This document shows positions 26,387-35,262 of a stretch of DNA of 64,000 nt, piece after piece. Within the stretch, counting starts at the first letter, position 1, and every line of letters begins with the position of its first letter. Origin of the DNA: an uncultured Bacilli bacterium (GTDB lineage: Bacteria; Bacillota_I; Bacilli_A; RF39; UBA660). The stretch covers positions 4,103 through 68,102 of the forward strand of contig CAKPKL010000008.1 of assembly GCA_934167485.1 (NCBI GenBank). The letters run 5' to 3'. The notes under the pieces were generated by a model that searched no databases, had not been told where the DNA came from, and saw nothing but the letters and a program-made list of their open reading frames with translations. A program made the translations under genes and the position numbers.

Positions 26387-29300
26387 ATGAAGATATTTAT
26401 ACTAGATAAATATAAAATAACAAGATTTAATTTACCTGAGAAGATAGATGATTCTTTTTTAATTCCGTATAAAGGATATGGTAATCCAAATGAAACATTT
26501 GTAACAGTAGAAGCAAATAAAGATAAATGGCAATTAAAAAGTAATGGTACTGTAAATATTATAGATGGTATAACTTTAATAGATAATGCTTTTTTAGAAA
26601 ATTATAGTTGTTATTCATTAAAAGTATTAGGTCAAAAAGATTACGCAACTTTATTTGCTATTCCTAGTAAAGATGAAGAAACATATAAATTAGAGTTTAA
26701 AAATTTAACTAGTATATCAATAGGTTCAAATCCTAACTGCAATATTTATTATAGAAATAATTTAACTAGTAAATTACATGCTGAAATAAAATTAGTTAAT
26801 AATGAGTGGTATATTGCTGGTAGTGCGGATGATTCTTTTAGAACTTATATAAATGGAGATAGAATACTTACTGCTAAATTAAATATAGGTGATGTTATAT
26901 TTATAAATGGTTTAAAAATAGTATGGATGAAGGATTTTATTAAAATTAATAATCCAAAGCAAAATGTATCTGTAAAAAATTTAACTGCTTATAAAGAATT
27001 AGAAGTTGCTGATAATACTAAATATGCACCAGTAAGTGATGAAGATGCTAGTGTTAATTTATATGATGAAGATGATTATTTTTATCATATGCCAAGGTTA
27101 GTACCTACAATGGATGAGGAAGAAATTGAAATAGATCCACCTCCAAATGGTGATAATAATGAAGAAATGCCAGTTTTACTTACAATTGGTTCTAGTATAA
27201 CAATGGCTGCATCTTCACTTATGATGGGATTTACGGTAATACAAACAGTATCTAGTGGGCAAAAGTCTTGGCTTGAGGCTTTACCACAAATCATAACAAC
27301 AGCAGCGATGATTTTTGGTAGTTTAATTATGCCTAGAATTACTAATTCTTATCAAAAAAGAAGAAAGAAAAAAAGAGAATATGAAAGACAAACAAAATAT
27401 AAAGCTTATTTACAAAAAGTAGATAAAAAAATTCAATATGCTTTAAAGCAAGAAACTCAAATCATTAAAGAAAACAATCCATCATCTAAAGATTGTTACG
27501 ATATTATTATGAAAAAAGGAAGAAATTTTTGGTGTAGAGAAATAACAGATGAAGATTTCTTAAGAGTTAGATTAGGTGTAGGAAATATTAAATCATTAAT
27601 AAATTTGAAGGCGCCTCAAGAACATTTTACTTTAGATGAAGATAACTTACAAGATATGGTGTTTGAAATAGATAAAAAGTCTAGAACTTTAATAGATGTA
27701 CCAGTAACTATAAATTTAACAGATCAAACAATTTTATCTTTCGTATTTAATTGTTCATATAAAAATGAATATATGAATGGAATAATAACACAGGTTTTAG
27801 CACTTCAAAGTGCACTTGATTTAAAACTTGTAATATTTACAAATAAAGAAAATCAAAAAAGATGGGAGTTTACTAAATTTTTACCACATTGTTTTAGTGA
27901 AGATAAAAGTGTAAGATTTTTTGCTACTGATCAGGATGAGTTAAAAGATGTTTCTAGCTTTCTAGAGGAAGAATATAAGAAAAGAATAGATCCTGCAAAA
28001 CAAGATGCTGGCGGAGAGAATATTCAAGCATTTAAAGATAAGCCACCATATTATTTAATCATAACAGATGATTATAAACATATCAAAAATACACCTATTA
28101 TAGATTTTGTAGAAAGAAATAAGACTAATGTTGGATTTTCTATTTTAACAATTAGTAATTCAATGAAAAATGTACCAAATAAGTGTGAAAAATTTGTTGA
28201 GATAGGTGAAAAAGACAGTTGCATATTAGAGAAAAAATTAAGTTCACAGTCACAAATTGTATTTAAAAATGAATATGAAAAAAATATAGATGTTAATTCT
28301 ATAGGGGCAAAATTATCTAATGTTCCAATAACAACTAAAGATGGACTCGCTGTACTTCCTACAAGCTTATCATTTCTTGATATGTATGGTGTAGGTAAAA
28401 TTGAACAGTTGAACATTTTAAATAGATGGCAAGTAAATAATCCAGTAGCATCTCTTTCAACACCTATTGGTGTTCATGCAAATGGGGAACAATTTAAACT
28501 TGATTTACATGAAAAATTTCATGGACCACATGGTCTTATAGCTGGATCTACGGGTTCAGGTAAATCAGAATTTATAATCACTTATATACTTTCTATGTGT
28601 GTTAACTACCACCCTTATGAAGTTCAATTTGTATTAATAGACTATAAAGGTGGAGGACTAGCAGGAGCATTTAAAAATAATGAAACAGGTGTAAAAGTTC
28701 CACATTTAGTAGGTACTATAACAAATCTTGATACAGCAGAAATGAATAGAACTTTGGTTTCAATATCAAGTGAATTAAAAAGAAGACAAAAAAAATTTAA
28801 TGAAGTTAAAGACAAACTAAATGAAAGTACAATGGATATTTATAAATATCAAAAATTATATAGGGAAGGTTTAATAGAAGAACCTATGGCTCATTTATTT
28901 ATTATAAGTGATGAGTTTGCAGAATTAAAAAGTCAACAACCAGAATTCTTGGACGAATTGGTTTCAACAGCACGTATAGGTCGTTCTCTTGGTGTTCATT
29001 TAATTTTGGCTACACAAAAACCTAGTGGAGTGGTTAATGATCAAATATGGTCAAACTCTAAGTTCAAAGTATGTTTGAAAGTTCAAGATAGAGGAGACTC
29101 TATGGAGATGTTAAAAAGACCTGAAGCAGCCTCAATTAAAGAAACAGGTAGATTTTATTTACAGGTAGGTTATGATGACTATTTTGATATTGGACAATCT
29201 GGTTGGGGTGGAGCTAAATATATTCCAACAGATAGAATAATAAAAAAGATAGATGATTCAATTAGTTTTATAAATAATGTTGGGTCAGTAATTAAATCTG

Positions 29301-30979
29301 TAAATGATGTAGTAAAGAAAGAAACTACAGAAAATTTAGGTGAACAATTAACAAATATAGTAAAATATATTTATAATTTAGGAGAAAAAGAAAATATTCA
29401 TACTACTAGTTTATGGCTAGATAAGATACCGGATGTTATATATTTGAACGATATTAAACAAAAATATAATTATAAACCATCTCCATGGGTTATTAGTCCT
29501 GTGATAGGAGAATATGATAATCCTTCTGGACAAGAACAAGGAATTCTTAATTTAAATCTAAGTGGTGGTAATACACTTATATATGGTAAAGGTGGTAGTG
29601 GTAAAGAAAATTTACTTAATACTATTCTTTGGTCATCAAGTGTGGAACATACTCCTGAGGAAGTTAATTTTTATATTATAGATTGTGGTGCTGAGGCGCT
29701 AAAGATGTTTTATAAATTTCCACATGTTGGTTCTATAGCAACTTTAGATGAACCTGAAAAAATTGGCGATATTTTAAATTTTGCATTCGACGAAATCAAC
29801 AGAAGGAAAGATGCTTATACTGATTATGCGGGAAGTTATAAAAATTATTGTGAAAATAGTGGTAACAAAGATCCTTTATTATTATTTATAATTAATAATT
29901 ATGAGATATTTAGTGAGACATATGGTAATATGGCTGAAGCAATTCAAACTATGTTTAGAGATGGAGAAAAGTATGGTATAGAATTTATATTGACTTGTAC
30001 TACAACAAACTCTCTTAGAATGCGTTCAACACAATACTTTAATAATAAAATTGCTTTACAATTAACTGATAGTGGTGAATATAGAAATTTATTAAATGCT
30101 CCAAGAGGTTTAGCGCCTGCTAAAGTATTTGGTAGAGGTTTGATTACTAAAAATGATACAGCTTATGAATTTCAAACAGCTATTATAATTGATACGAAAC
30201 AACTAAATAATACAATTAAGAGTGCTGCTGAACAATTAAATGCTGCATATACGGTAAGAGCTAAAAAAATAAAATCAGTGCCAGATGTTGTAAGTATTGA
30301 TAAACTAAATTTAGATAAAATGTCATTATCTATGTTACCAATTGGATATAATATAAATACAAAAGAACAAGAAAATTATGATTTTACAAGTAATAAATTT
30401 AATATAATTACAAGTAATGATTTACAAAATAATTTTGGGTTTATCCTTGCTTTAATTAAATTAATTAAAAAACTTGATAATGTAAATTTAAAAATAATAG
30501 ATTTTGTGGGTGCTTTTGAACCAGAATTTGAAGGCTATAAGATTATTAATAATAATTATGATAATGAGATTACTGTTATAAATAATGAGATAGCTCAGGA
30601 GAAACAAAGTGACAAATTAAATTTATATTTAATAGTTGGTGCTTCTGAAATTAAGACTAAATTACAAGCTAAAACTCAACAATTGTTAAATAACTTATTT
30701 ATGGCATCAAATAGTTTCTCAAAGAGTTACTTTATATTTACAGATAATTATTCTTCGTATAAAAATTTACAATTAGAGTCTTGGTATCAATCACAAGTAG
30801 ATGCTTCAAATGGTATTTGGTTGGGACCAGAGGTAGGTTCACAATTATCAATAAATATAAATAATTTATCATTAGATGATAAAAAACAGGATTATCCATT
30901 TATGGGAGTTGCTGTTAAAAATGGTAATCATGATATGATAAAATATGTAATTTATACAGGTGATGAAAATGAAAAATAA
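26387..30979 (+). CDS. essC: type VII secretion ATPase EssC
   Basis: EssC is the membrane motor of the type VIIb (ESX-like) secretion system and recognises WXG100-family substrates. The 1530 residues contain an FHA-like N-terminal domain (about 95-185; SIGSNPNCNIYYRNNLTSKLHAEI), two transmembrane helices (about 263-310) and FtsK/SpoIIIE ATPase domains. The first ATPase has Walker A AGSTGSGKSE (about 719-728) and Walker B HLFIISDEFAEL. The second has GKGGSGKENLL (about 1066-1076), in which the Ser/Thr after Lys is replaced by Glu, so it may not hydrolyse ATP. The third domain has no visible P-loop. AAAGGAGCG precedes the ATG. It overlaps the next gene. Confidence 0.96.
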   Translation: MKIFILDKYKITRFNLPEKIDDSFLIPYKGYGNPNETFVTVEANKDKWQLKSNGTVNIIDGITLIDNAFLENYSCYSLKVLGQKDYATLFAIPSKDEETYKLEFKNLTSISIGSNPNCNIYYRNNLTSKLHAEIKLVNNEWYIAGSADDSFRTYINGDRILTAKLNIGDVIFINGLKIVWMKDFIKINNPKQNVSVKNLTAYKELEVADNTKYAPVSDEDASVNLYDEDDYFYHMPRLVPTMDEEEIEIDPPPNGDNNEEMPVLLTIGSSITMAASSLMMGFTVIQTVSSGQKSWLEALPQIITTAAMIFGSLIMPRITNSYQKRRKKKREYERQTKYKAYLQKVDKKIQYALKQETQIIKENNPSSKDCYDIIMKKGRNFWCREITDEDFLRVRLGVGNIKSLINLKAPQEHFTLDEDNLQDMVFEIDKKSRTLIDVPVTINLTDQTILSFVFNCSYKNEYMNGIITQVLALQSALDLKLVIFTNKENQKRWEFTKFLPHCFSEDKSVRFFATDQDELKDVSSFLEEEYKKRIDPAKQDAGGENIQAFKDKPPYYLIITDDYKHIKNTPIIDFVERNKTNVGFSILTISNSMKNVPNKCEKFVEIGEKDSCILEKKLSSQSQIVFKNEYEKNIDVNSIGAKLSNVPITTKDGLAVLPTSLSFLDMYGVGKIEQLNILNRWQVNNPVASLSTPIGVHANGEQFKLDLHEKFHGPHGLIAGSTGSGKSEFIITYILSMCVNYHPYEVQFVLIDYKGGGLAGAFKNNETGVKVPHLVGTITNLDTAEMNRTLVSISSELKRRQKKFNEVKDKLNESTMDIYKYQKLYREGLIEEPMAHLFIISDEFAELKSQQPEFLDELVSTARIGRSLGVHLILATQKPSGVVNDQIWSNSKFKVCLKVQDRGDSMEMLKRPEAASIKETGRFYLQVGYDDYFDIGQSGWGGAKYIPTDRIIKKIDDSISFINNVGSVIKSVNDVVKKETTENLGEQLTNIVKYIYNLGEKENIHTTSLWLDKIPDVIYLNDIKQKYNYKPSPWVISPVIGEYDNPSGQEQGILNLNLSGGNTLIYGKGGSGKENLLNTILWSSSVEHTPEEVNFYIIDCGAEALKMFYKFPHVGSIATLDEPEKIGDILNFAFDEINRRKDAYTDYAGSYKNYCENSGNKDPLLLFIINNYEIFSETYGNMAEAIQTMFRDGEKYGIEFILTCTTTNSLRMRSTQYFNNKIALQLTDSGEYRNLLNAPRGLAPAKVFGRGLITKNDTAYEFQTAIIIDTKQLNNTIKSAAEQLNAAYTVRAKKIKSVPDVVSIDKLNLDKMSLSMLPIGYNINTKEQENYDFTSNKFNIITSNDLQNNFGFILALIKLIKKLDNVNLKIIDFVGAFEPEFEGYKIINNNYDNEITVINNEIAQEKQSDKLNLYLIVGASEIKTKLQAKTQQLLNNLFMASNSFSKSYFIFTDNYSSYKNLQLESWYQSQVDASNGIWLGPEVGSQLSININNLSLDDKKQDYPFMGVAVKNGNHDMIKYVIYTGDENEK

Positions 30980-31223
30980 GGTTTTAATTGAATTAATTGT
31001 TCCAGATATTGATGAAAAATTCAATTTATATATTCCAATAAATAAAAGGATTGGTAATATTATAGTTTTACTTAATAAAGCAGTAAAAGAACTAACAAAT
31101 GGTTTATATGATGGAACTAATAAAACAACATTATATAATAGAGTGACTAATGAAAGATATGCTGTAAATTCATTGGTTAGAGAAACAAATATAAGAAATG
31201 GTACAATATTAATATTGATGTAA
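30969..31223 (+). CDS. EsaB/YukD-like ubiquitin-fold protein
   Basis: A small protein of 84 residues from ATG 30969 (GGTGA six bases upstream; GTG 30960 and ATG 30963 are alternative starts). Segments KVLIELIVPDIDEKFNLYIPINKRIGNIIVLLNKAVKELT and GTILIL fit the ubiquitin-like beta-grasp fold of YukD/EsaB, a cytosolic component of type VIIb systems. The gene overlaps the 3' end of essC by 11 bp and is thus translationally coupled with it. The assignment rests on size, fold-like pattern and position. Confidence 0.82.
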   Translation: MKNKVLIELIVPDIDEKFNLYIPINKRIGNIIVLLNKAVKELTNGLYDGTNKTTLYNRVTNERYAVNSLVRETNIRNGTILILM

Positions 31224-31256
31224 GCGTAAAATATTGTAAAAAAATATCAAAAAAAC

Positions 31257-31285
31257 TTGAAATAAAAAAGTATATGTTGTATACT
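31257..31285 (+). promoter_or_regulatory. sigma-A promoter of the WXG100 gene
   Basis: TTGAAA (31257-31262) and TATACT (31280-31285) are 17 bp apart, 33 bp before the start. This gives the secreted substrate its own strong promoter within the locus, as expected for a protein needed in excess over EssC. Confidence 0.7.
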
Positions 31286-31318
31286 GATAGTGTAGAGATA
31301 GGGTAAGGTGGTGAAAAA

Positions 31319-31648
31319 ATGGCACAATTAGGTATAGGAGATTTAACACATGGAGTAAGTGCAGGTGGTGCTTATGACTATGTAGATGGATTAAATACAG
31401 GAGCAATCAATAATGCTATTAAAGCTTTACAAAGTACAACAGGGGTAAAAGCTAAATTACAAAGTGGATGGCAAGGTGCAGCAGAGGCTAATTTTGAAAA
31501 AAACTTAGATAGCGCAGTTAAAACTGTTACTGATACATTGGAATTAATTAAAGATAATATTGAAAGTTTAGTTTCAGATTTAGTAGAAGATATGGCTAAA
31601 CAAGATGAAAAACTAGTAGAGGTAGAAGATATCGTTAGTTTTAAATAA
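31319..31648 (+). CDS. WXG100-family secreted protein (EsxA-like)
   Basis: The 109-residue protein is mostly helical with the family turn SGWQGAAEANF (WxG at about residues 48-50) between two helices. WXG100 proteins form antiparallel helical hairpins, dimerise and leave the cell through EssC; a YxxxD/E-type signal often follows, and here the C-terminus has KQDEKLVEVEDIVSFK. It is preceded by a strong AAGGTGGTG site and its own promoter. It is most likely the main EsxA-like substrate of this locus. Confidence 0.9.
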   Translation: MAQLGIGDLTHGVSAGGAYDYVDGLNTGAINNAIKALQSTTGVKAKLQSGWQGAAEANFEKNLDSAVKTVTDTLELIKDNIESLVSDLVEDMAKQDEKLVEVEDIVSFK

Positions 31649-31672
31649 TTTATGGAATAGGAGGAAAGTAAT

Positions 31673-32164
31673 ATGGCAACATGGCAAACAGAGTTACAAT
31701 CAGCTAAAACTTGGGTTAGTAATAAAATAGGAAATGCAGGAAGAACTATAAGCGATTTCTTTAGTGGAACTACTAAGAAAGCCGTTTCAGAAGTTAATTC
31801 ATTTTTCAAAAATGGTACTACAGTAGTAGGTATTAATGTAAATGCTATTGAAGGAATGAAACAAGAAATTAGAGATTATGTAAAAGGTATAGATACTGCA
31901 TTAGCTGAATTAAAAAATTATGACCCAGAAGTTGCTTTTAAAGGTGAAGCAGTTGTTCCAGCTTTAAAACAATATATAGAAGCTGTAATAGAAACTTGTG
32001 GTGCAATTACAAGTAATATGTTAGCTTTTAATGATCAATTATCTGATGTTCAAGCAGCATACTTGAAAAAGGACGAAGCAGCAGCTTCTACAATTTCAAA
32101 ATCTGCAGAAAGTACTCGTTCAGCATATCAAAGATATACTGAAAATGGTTCATCAGTTCAATAA
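31673..32164 (+). CDS. type VII secretion-associated helical protein
   Basis: The 163-residue protein is helical and has no classical signal peptide. The first part (TWQTELQSAKTWVSNKIGNAGRTISDFFSGTTKK) is amphipathic. The second (AIEGMKQEIRDYVKGIDTALAELKNYDPEVAFKGEAVVPALKQYIEAVIETC) resembles a long-helix WXG/LXG-type substrate, with FKGEA possibly in the turn position. It directly follows the WXG100 gene, has a strong AGGAGG site and ends at a strong terminator, so the two probably form a small substrate operon. The exact family is not recognised. Confidence 0.75.
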   Translation: MATWQTELQSAKTWVSNKIGNAGRTISDFFSGTTKKAVSEVNSFFKNGTTVVGINVNAIEGMKQEIRDYVKGIDTALAELKNYDPEVAFKGEAVVPALKQYIEAVIETCGAITSNMLAFNDQLSDVQAAYLKKDEAAASTISKSAESTRSAYQRYTENGSSVQ

Positions 32165-32186
32165 AAGACAATTAATTGTCTTTTTT
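32163..32186 (+). terminator. terminator after the substrate pair
   Basis: A perfect palindrome, AAAAGACAATTAATTGTCTTTT (with the T-run continuing), starts at the stop codon of the 163-residue protein gene. Confidence 0.85.
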
Positions 32187-32215
32187 AGATTAAAAGTACA
32201 ATAAGGTGGGTATTT

Positions 32216-33901
32216 ATGGTAAAAAAATTAAGAGTTTATTTTAATAAATTTAAAAAGAAAGTAAAGTATGCTTTAGTTCCAATTGCACTTGCTACTACTG
32301 TTACATTAAGTGGTTGTAGCTTATTTGCAAATGGTAATAAAGCAAAATATAAAACAGATAAAAATACAAGTATATCTCAAAATAATAATTCTATTGTGAG
32401 TGAAATAGATGAAGATAAAGTAGTTGTAGATGAAAAAAATACAATTATAGAAGGAAATATCCCTTTGAATTCTACAGGAAATAAATTATATGATAATATG
32501 ATAGATTATAAGAATAATGCTGAATTTATTTCTTATTTAAACAATTTAAATACTAAGTATGATTTTGAAAATTTATATAATTTGGATAATGTATTAAATG
32601 AATATAATAAGTTGTCATTGACAAATAAACATGATAATTGTTTATCAAGCATAACAGTTGATGAATTAATGAATAAAGTATTAAAAAATAATGAAAAATA
32701 TAAAAAAGAGAATAAATCATCAATCTATAGGGAATTAAAAAATAAAGAAATAAGAAATCTTTGTGAGATGATTGTTAATGTAGTGAATGATTTTGTCAAA
32801 GGTAACGATTCAATAGATGTTAGTAGGATTAGATGCGTATTAGGGGATTTGAAAATTTTATCACAAAAATCATCTTTTAATAATGCTTTTGTAACTGATG
32901 ATAATTGCTTAGTAGTTTCACCAAATATGCTTGAAGTAGCTCAACTTATAAATGGAAAAGGTACTGATGAAGATGTACTTATACATGAAATAAATCATTT
33001 ACTTCAAAAGGGATGTAATTGTGATTTAAATAAAAATAGTAATTTAAAAAGAAATTATGGATTTAGTTATGGATTTAAAAATATTGGTGTAAATTCATTG
33101 GATTTTTCTTGGATATACGAGGCATCAGCTGAAAAAAATATGGTAAATTATACAGGACATGAACCATTAGTATATAAAAATAGAATAGGATATTTAGAAT
33201 CTTTAAGTTTGGTTAATATTACAAATGAAAATTATAAAGTTAATGATACTGAAAAGTTATCATTTAAAAGAGATTTAAACGATTTATATAATTACTTTAA
33301 TGTTAGTAGTGATAAAGATAAAAGAGAAATATTAAATATGATGTATTCATTGGAAGTGATGCAAACATCTCCAGATGATTTTTACAAAAATTATAAAAAT
33401 CAAACGGGTAATGAAAAGACTGATGATTTAGTAGATGAAGTTAATTATACAGTAAAATCTTCGGTGTGTAAAACTTTAACAAAATTATTTTATAGAAATT
33501 TGTCTAATAATATTAAAAATAAAAATGTAACAATAGGAGATATATTTTATTTAATTCATTTGTTTGAAAATGATTTAAATAATCATATATTATATGATAG
33601 TAATAAGAATTACAATTATAATAAAGATTTTATGAATACATATATAGATATTCAAAATAATTTTTTTAATTCACTTGCTAAAAATATAAATTCTTCACAA
33701 AACGATATAATAGAACTGTTTAATAATTACACAGCAAATGTTAAATTATCTGATTCTGTAACTGTATCAAATTATTCGTTGAATATTTTAAGTAATGATA
33801 AAATTAAGTATTTAAATCAAAGACAAAAAGATTTAAGTAAAGAAGCAACAAATACAATAAGGGTATGTAATACGGAATTAAATAATCAAAAGCAAAAATA
33901 G
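32216..33901 (+). CDS. lipoprotein with zinc-protease motif in the type VII locus
   Basis: The 561-residue protein has a basic N-terminus, a hydrophobic core and the lipobox LSGC (Cys at residue 34), so it should be a lipoprotein on the outer membrane face. Residues 253-263 read DVLIHEINHLL, an HExxH zinc-binding motif, and about 41 residues later comes WIYEASAE (Glu at about 302), a fitting third zinc ligand for a gluzincin-type metallopeptidase. The rest is Asn/Lys-rich and helical. The family is not recognised. Its position between type VII substrate genes suggests it processes secreted WXG100-like proteins or acts at the cell wall; both ideas are inference. RBS AAGGTGGG. Confidence 0.75.
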   Translation: MVKKLRVYFNKFKKKVKYALVPIALATTVTLSGCSLFANGNKAKYKTDKNTSISQNNNSIVSEIDEDKVVVDEKNTIIEGNIPLNSTGNKLYDNMIDYKNNAEFISYLNNLNTKYDFENLYNLDNVLNEYNKLSLTNKHDNCLSSITVDELMNKVLKNNEKYKKENKSSIYRELKNKEIRNLCEMIVNVVNDFVKGNDSIDVSRIRCVLGDLKILSQKSSFNNAFVTDDNCLVVSPNMLEVAQLINGKGTDEDVLIHEINHLLQKGCNCDLNKNSNLKRNYGFSYGFKNIGVNSLDFSWIYEASAEKNMVNYTGHEPLVYKNRIGYLESLSLVNITNENYKVNDTEKLSFKRDLNDLYNYFNVSSDKDKREILNMMYSLEVMQTSPDDFYKNYKNQTGNEKTDDLVDEVNYTVKSSVCKTLTKLFYRNLSNNIKNKNVTIGDIFYLIHLFENDLNNHILYDSNKNYNYNKDFMNTYIDIQNNFFNSLAKNINSSQNDIIELFNNYTANVKLSDSVTVSNYSLNILSNDKIKYLNQRQKDLSKEATNTIRVCNTELNNQKQK

Positions 33902-33926
33902 TGTATATATAATTACACTTTTTTTT
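33901..33926 (+). terminator. terminator after the HExxH lipoprotein gene
   Basis: GTGTA (33901-33905) pairs with TACAC (33914-33918), followed by eight T. Confidence 0.7.
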
Positions 33927-33988
33927 AATACTTATTGCAAATATCCAATAAATATTGTAAAATGGATATAGTAAGATAGGTGATTTTG

Positions 33989-34312
33989 ATGAATAATATG
34001 GGGATTAATAGTTCTACTATAGATAAGTTAGCACTTGATATTTATAATTATGCCGAAAGAATAAATAAAACATTAAATGAAATTTCTAATGTAGTTGATC
34101 AAACAAGAAGTGTATATAGTTGTGCAGCTGCCAATAATTATAGAAATAGGTTTAGTAATATTCGAGCTAATTTTAATGTGGTAAATAAAAATATACAGAG
34201 TTATGCTGAAGATATAATTAAATTAAAGGCAAAATATTCAGATATTGGCTCAAATTCTACACAAATTATAAGAAAAGCAACTATAAAAATGGAAGATAAA
34301 GGTAATTGGTGA
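33989..34312 (+). CDS. WXG100-like helical protein 1 of a four-gene cluster
   Basis: A 107-residue, mostly helical protein from ATG 33989 (AGGTG before it; GTG 33980 overlaps that site and is less likely). Residues about 40-52 read SVYSCAAANNYRNRF, which sits where WXG100 proteins have their WxG turn, with Trp replaced. It is the first of four small genes spaced by 4 bp or less. They look like divergent WXG100 partners that would form heterodimers for type VII secretion. Confidence 0.75.
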   Translation: MNNMGINSSTIDKLALDIYNYAERINKTLNEISNVVDQTRSVYSCAAANNYRNRFSNIRANFNVVNKNIQSYAEDIIKLKAKYSDIGSNSTQIIRKATIKMEDKGNW

Positions 34313-34316
34313 TAAT

Positions 34317-34595
34317 ATGGGTGATACAAATAAATTATTAAATGATAAGAGAAAGTATTTATTATTAAAAAATAATTTAGAACTTATAATTGGTGAAATG
34401 AATAAATGTATAGAAAATTTAGAAATACCAAGTAACAAAATAGGATTACTTTATAGTATAGATTCTGTTTCTATTGATAAAGGAAAATTATCTGTTATAA
34501 GACAAAATCTTATTAATAAGAGAAACTATTTAAAATATACAGTTTTAGAAGAAGTTCGAAAAGAGTTAAAAGAAATTAATGAGAGTATGGGGTAA
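34317..34595 (+). CDS. small helical protein 2 of the type VII cluster
   Basis: The 92-residue protein is strongly helical and charged (LLNDKRKYLLLKNNLELIIGEMNKCIENLE), with a proline-containing break near residue 40 (IPSNKIGLLY) and a second helix (KGKLSVIRQNLINKRNYLKYTVLEEVRKELKEI). This is the hairpin shape of type VII chaperones or substrates, without a WxG. It lies 4 bp after the previous gene and 3 bp before the next. I do not recognise a named family, and function is inferred from position only. Confidence 0.68.
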   Translation: MGDTNKLLNDKRKYLLLKNNLELIIGEMNKCIENLEIPSNKIGLLYSIDSVSIDKGKLSVIRQNLINKRNYLKYTVLEEVRKELKEINESMG

Positions 34596-34598
34596 TTT

Positions 34599-34880
34599 AT
34601 GAGTAATTTATTAGTTGATATAGATAAACTTAATGAAAATGGACAAGATATAATACGATTAAGTAGAGAATTAAATGAAGAATTCAATGCTTTATTTTCG
34701 AGAATTTCTAATATAACAAATACGGGTGAGTGGATTGGTCCAGCAGCTCAAGATTTTGTTAGAAGAACTAATTTAGAAAAAATACAATATTTAAAAATGA
34801 AAGATTCTATATATAAATATGGAAAATCATTAGTAGATGTTTGTGATGAATATAAAAAAGCAATAAATAATTTGAGGTGA
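34599..34880 (+). CDS. WXG100-family protein 3 of the type VII cluster
   Basis: A 93-residue helical hairpin with a clear WxG-type turn, TGEWIGPAAQDFVRR (WIG at about residues 44-46). This is a normal WXG100 length. It starts 3 bp after the previous gene and ends 4 bp before the next one, within the four-gene operon. It is the most canonical secreted member of this operon and may pair with one of its non-WxG neighbours. Confidence 0.85.
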   Translation: MSNLLVDIDKLNENGQDIIRLSRELNEEFNALFSRISNITNTGEWIGPAAQDFVRRTNLEKIQYLKMKDSIYKYGKSLVDVCDEYKKAINNLR

Positions 34881-34884
34881 AAAA

Positions 34885-35199
34885 ATGTCAAGAATAATAT
34901 ATTTTGAGGAATCAGAATTAAATAATTTGATAAATGGAAGATTAGAATGCGCTAAAAATAATTTGAATAGAGCTAATAGGATAAGTAATCAATTAAATAT
35001 TCCAAATGATTTCAAGTATAGAAATTATTTATATAATTTAAAAAATTCATTAAATAATGATTATTTAGAAGTTAATAATTTATTAGGTATAATAAAAAAT
35101 AGTTCGAGAAGTTTTAATAATATTGAAAATGAACTAAATTATTCTTTATCTGGTATAGAAAACTATTCTATAAATATGAGACAATCAGCAATTAAATAA
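34885..35199 (+). CDS. small helical protein 4 of the type VII cluster
   Basis: The 104-residue protein has two predicted helices separated by NQLNIPNDFKYRNYLYNL (about 34-51) and a C-terminal stretch SSRSFNNIENELNYSLSGIENYSINMRQSA. It lacks WxG but has the size and shape of type VII hairpin proteins. It ends the small-gene operon, with GAGGTG before its ATG inside the end of gene 3. No named family is recognised. Confidence 0.68.
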   Translation: MSRIIYFEESELNNLINGRLECAKNNLNRANRISNQLNIPNDFKYRNYLYNLKNSLNNDYLEVNNLLGIIKNSSRSFNNIENELNYSLSGIENYSINMRQSAIK

Positions 35200-35208
35200 A
35201 AAAATTTA

Positions 35209-35237
35209 TTGCTTTTTTTTTATTTTTTTTGTATAAT
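35209..35237 (+). promoter_or_regulatory. promoter of the DUF4176-like gene
   Basis: TTGCTT (35209-35214) and TATAAT (35232-35237) are 17 bp apart. The spacer is almost only T and overlaps the T-run of the upstream weak hairpin. Confidence 0.6.
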
Positions 35238-35262
35238 GGTTTTAGAATAAAGAGGTGTGTTT

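Noticed and set aside
31378..31809. Open frame of 143 codons on the minus strand over the WXG100 gene
   Set aside because: It is antisense to two clear genes of the type VII locus and has no start signals.
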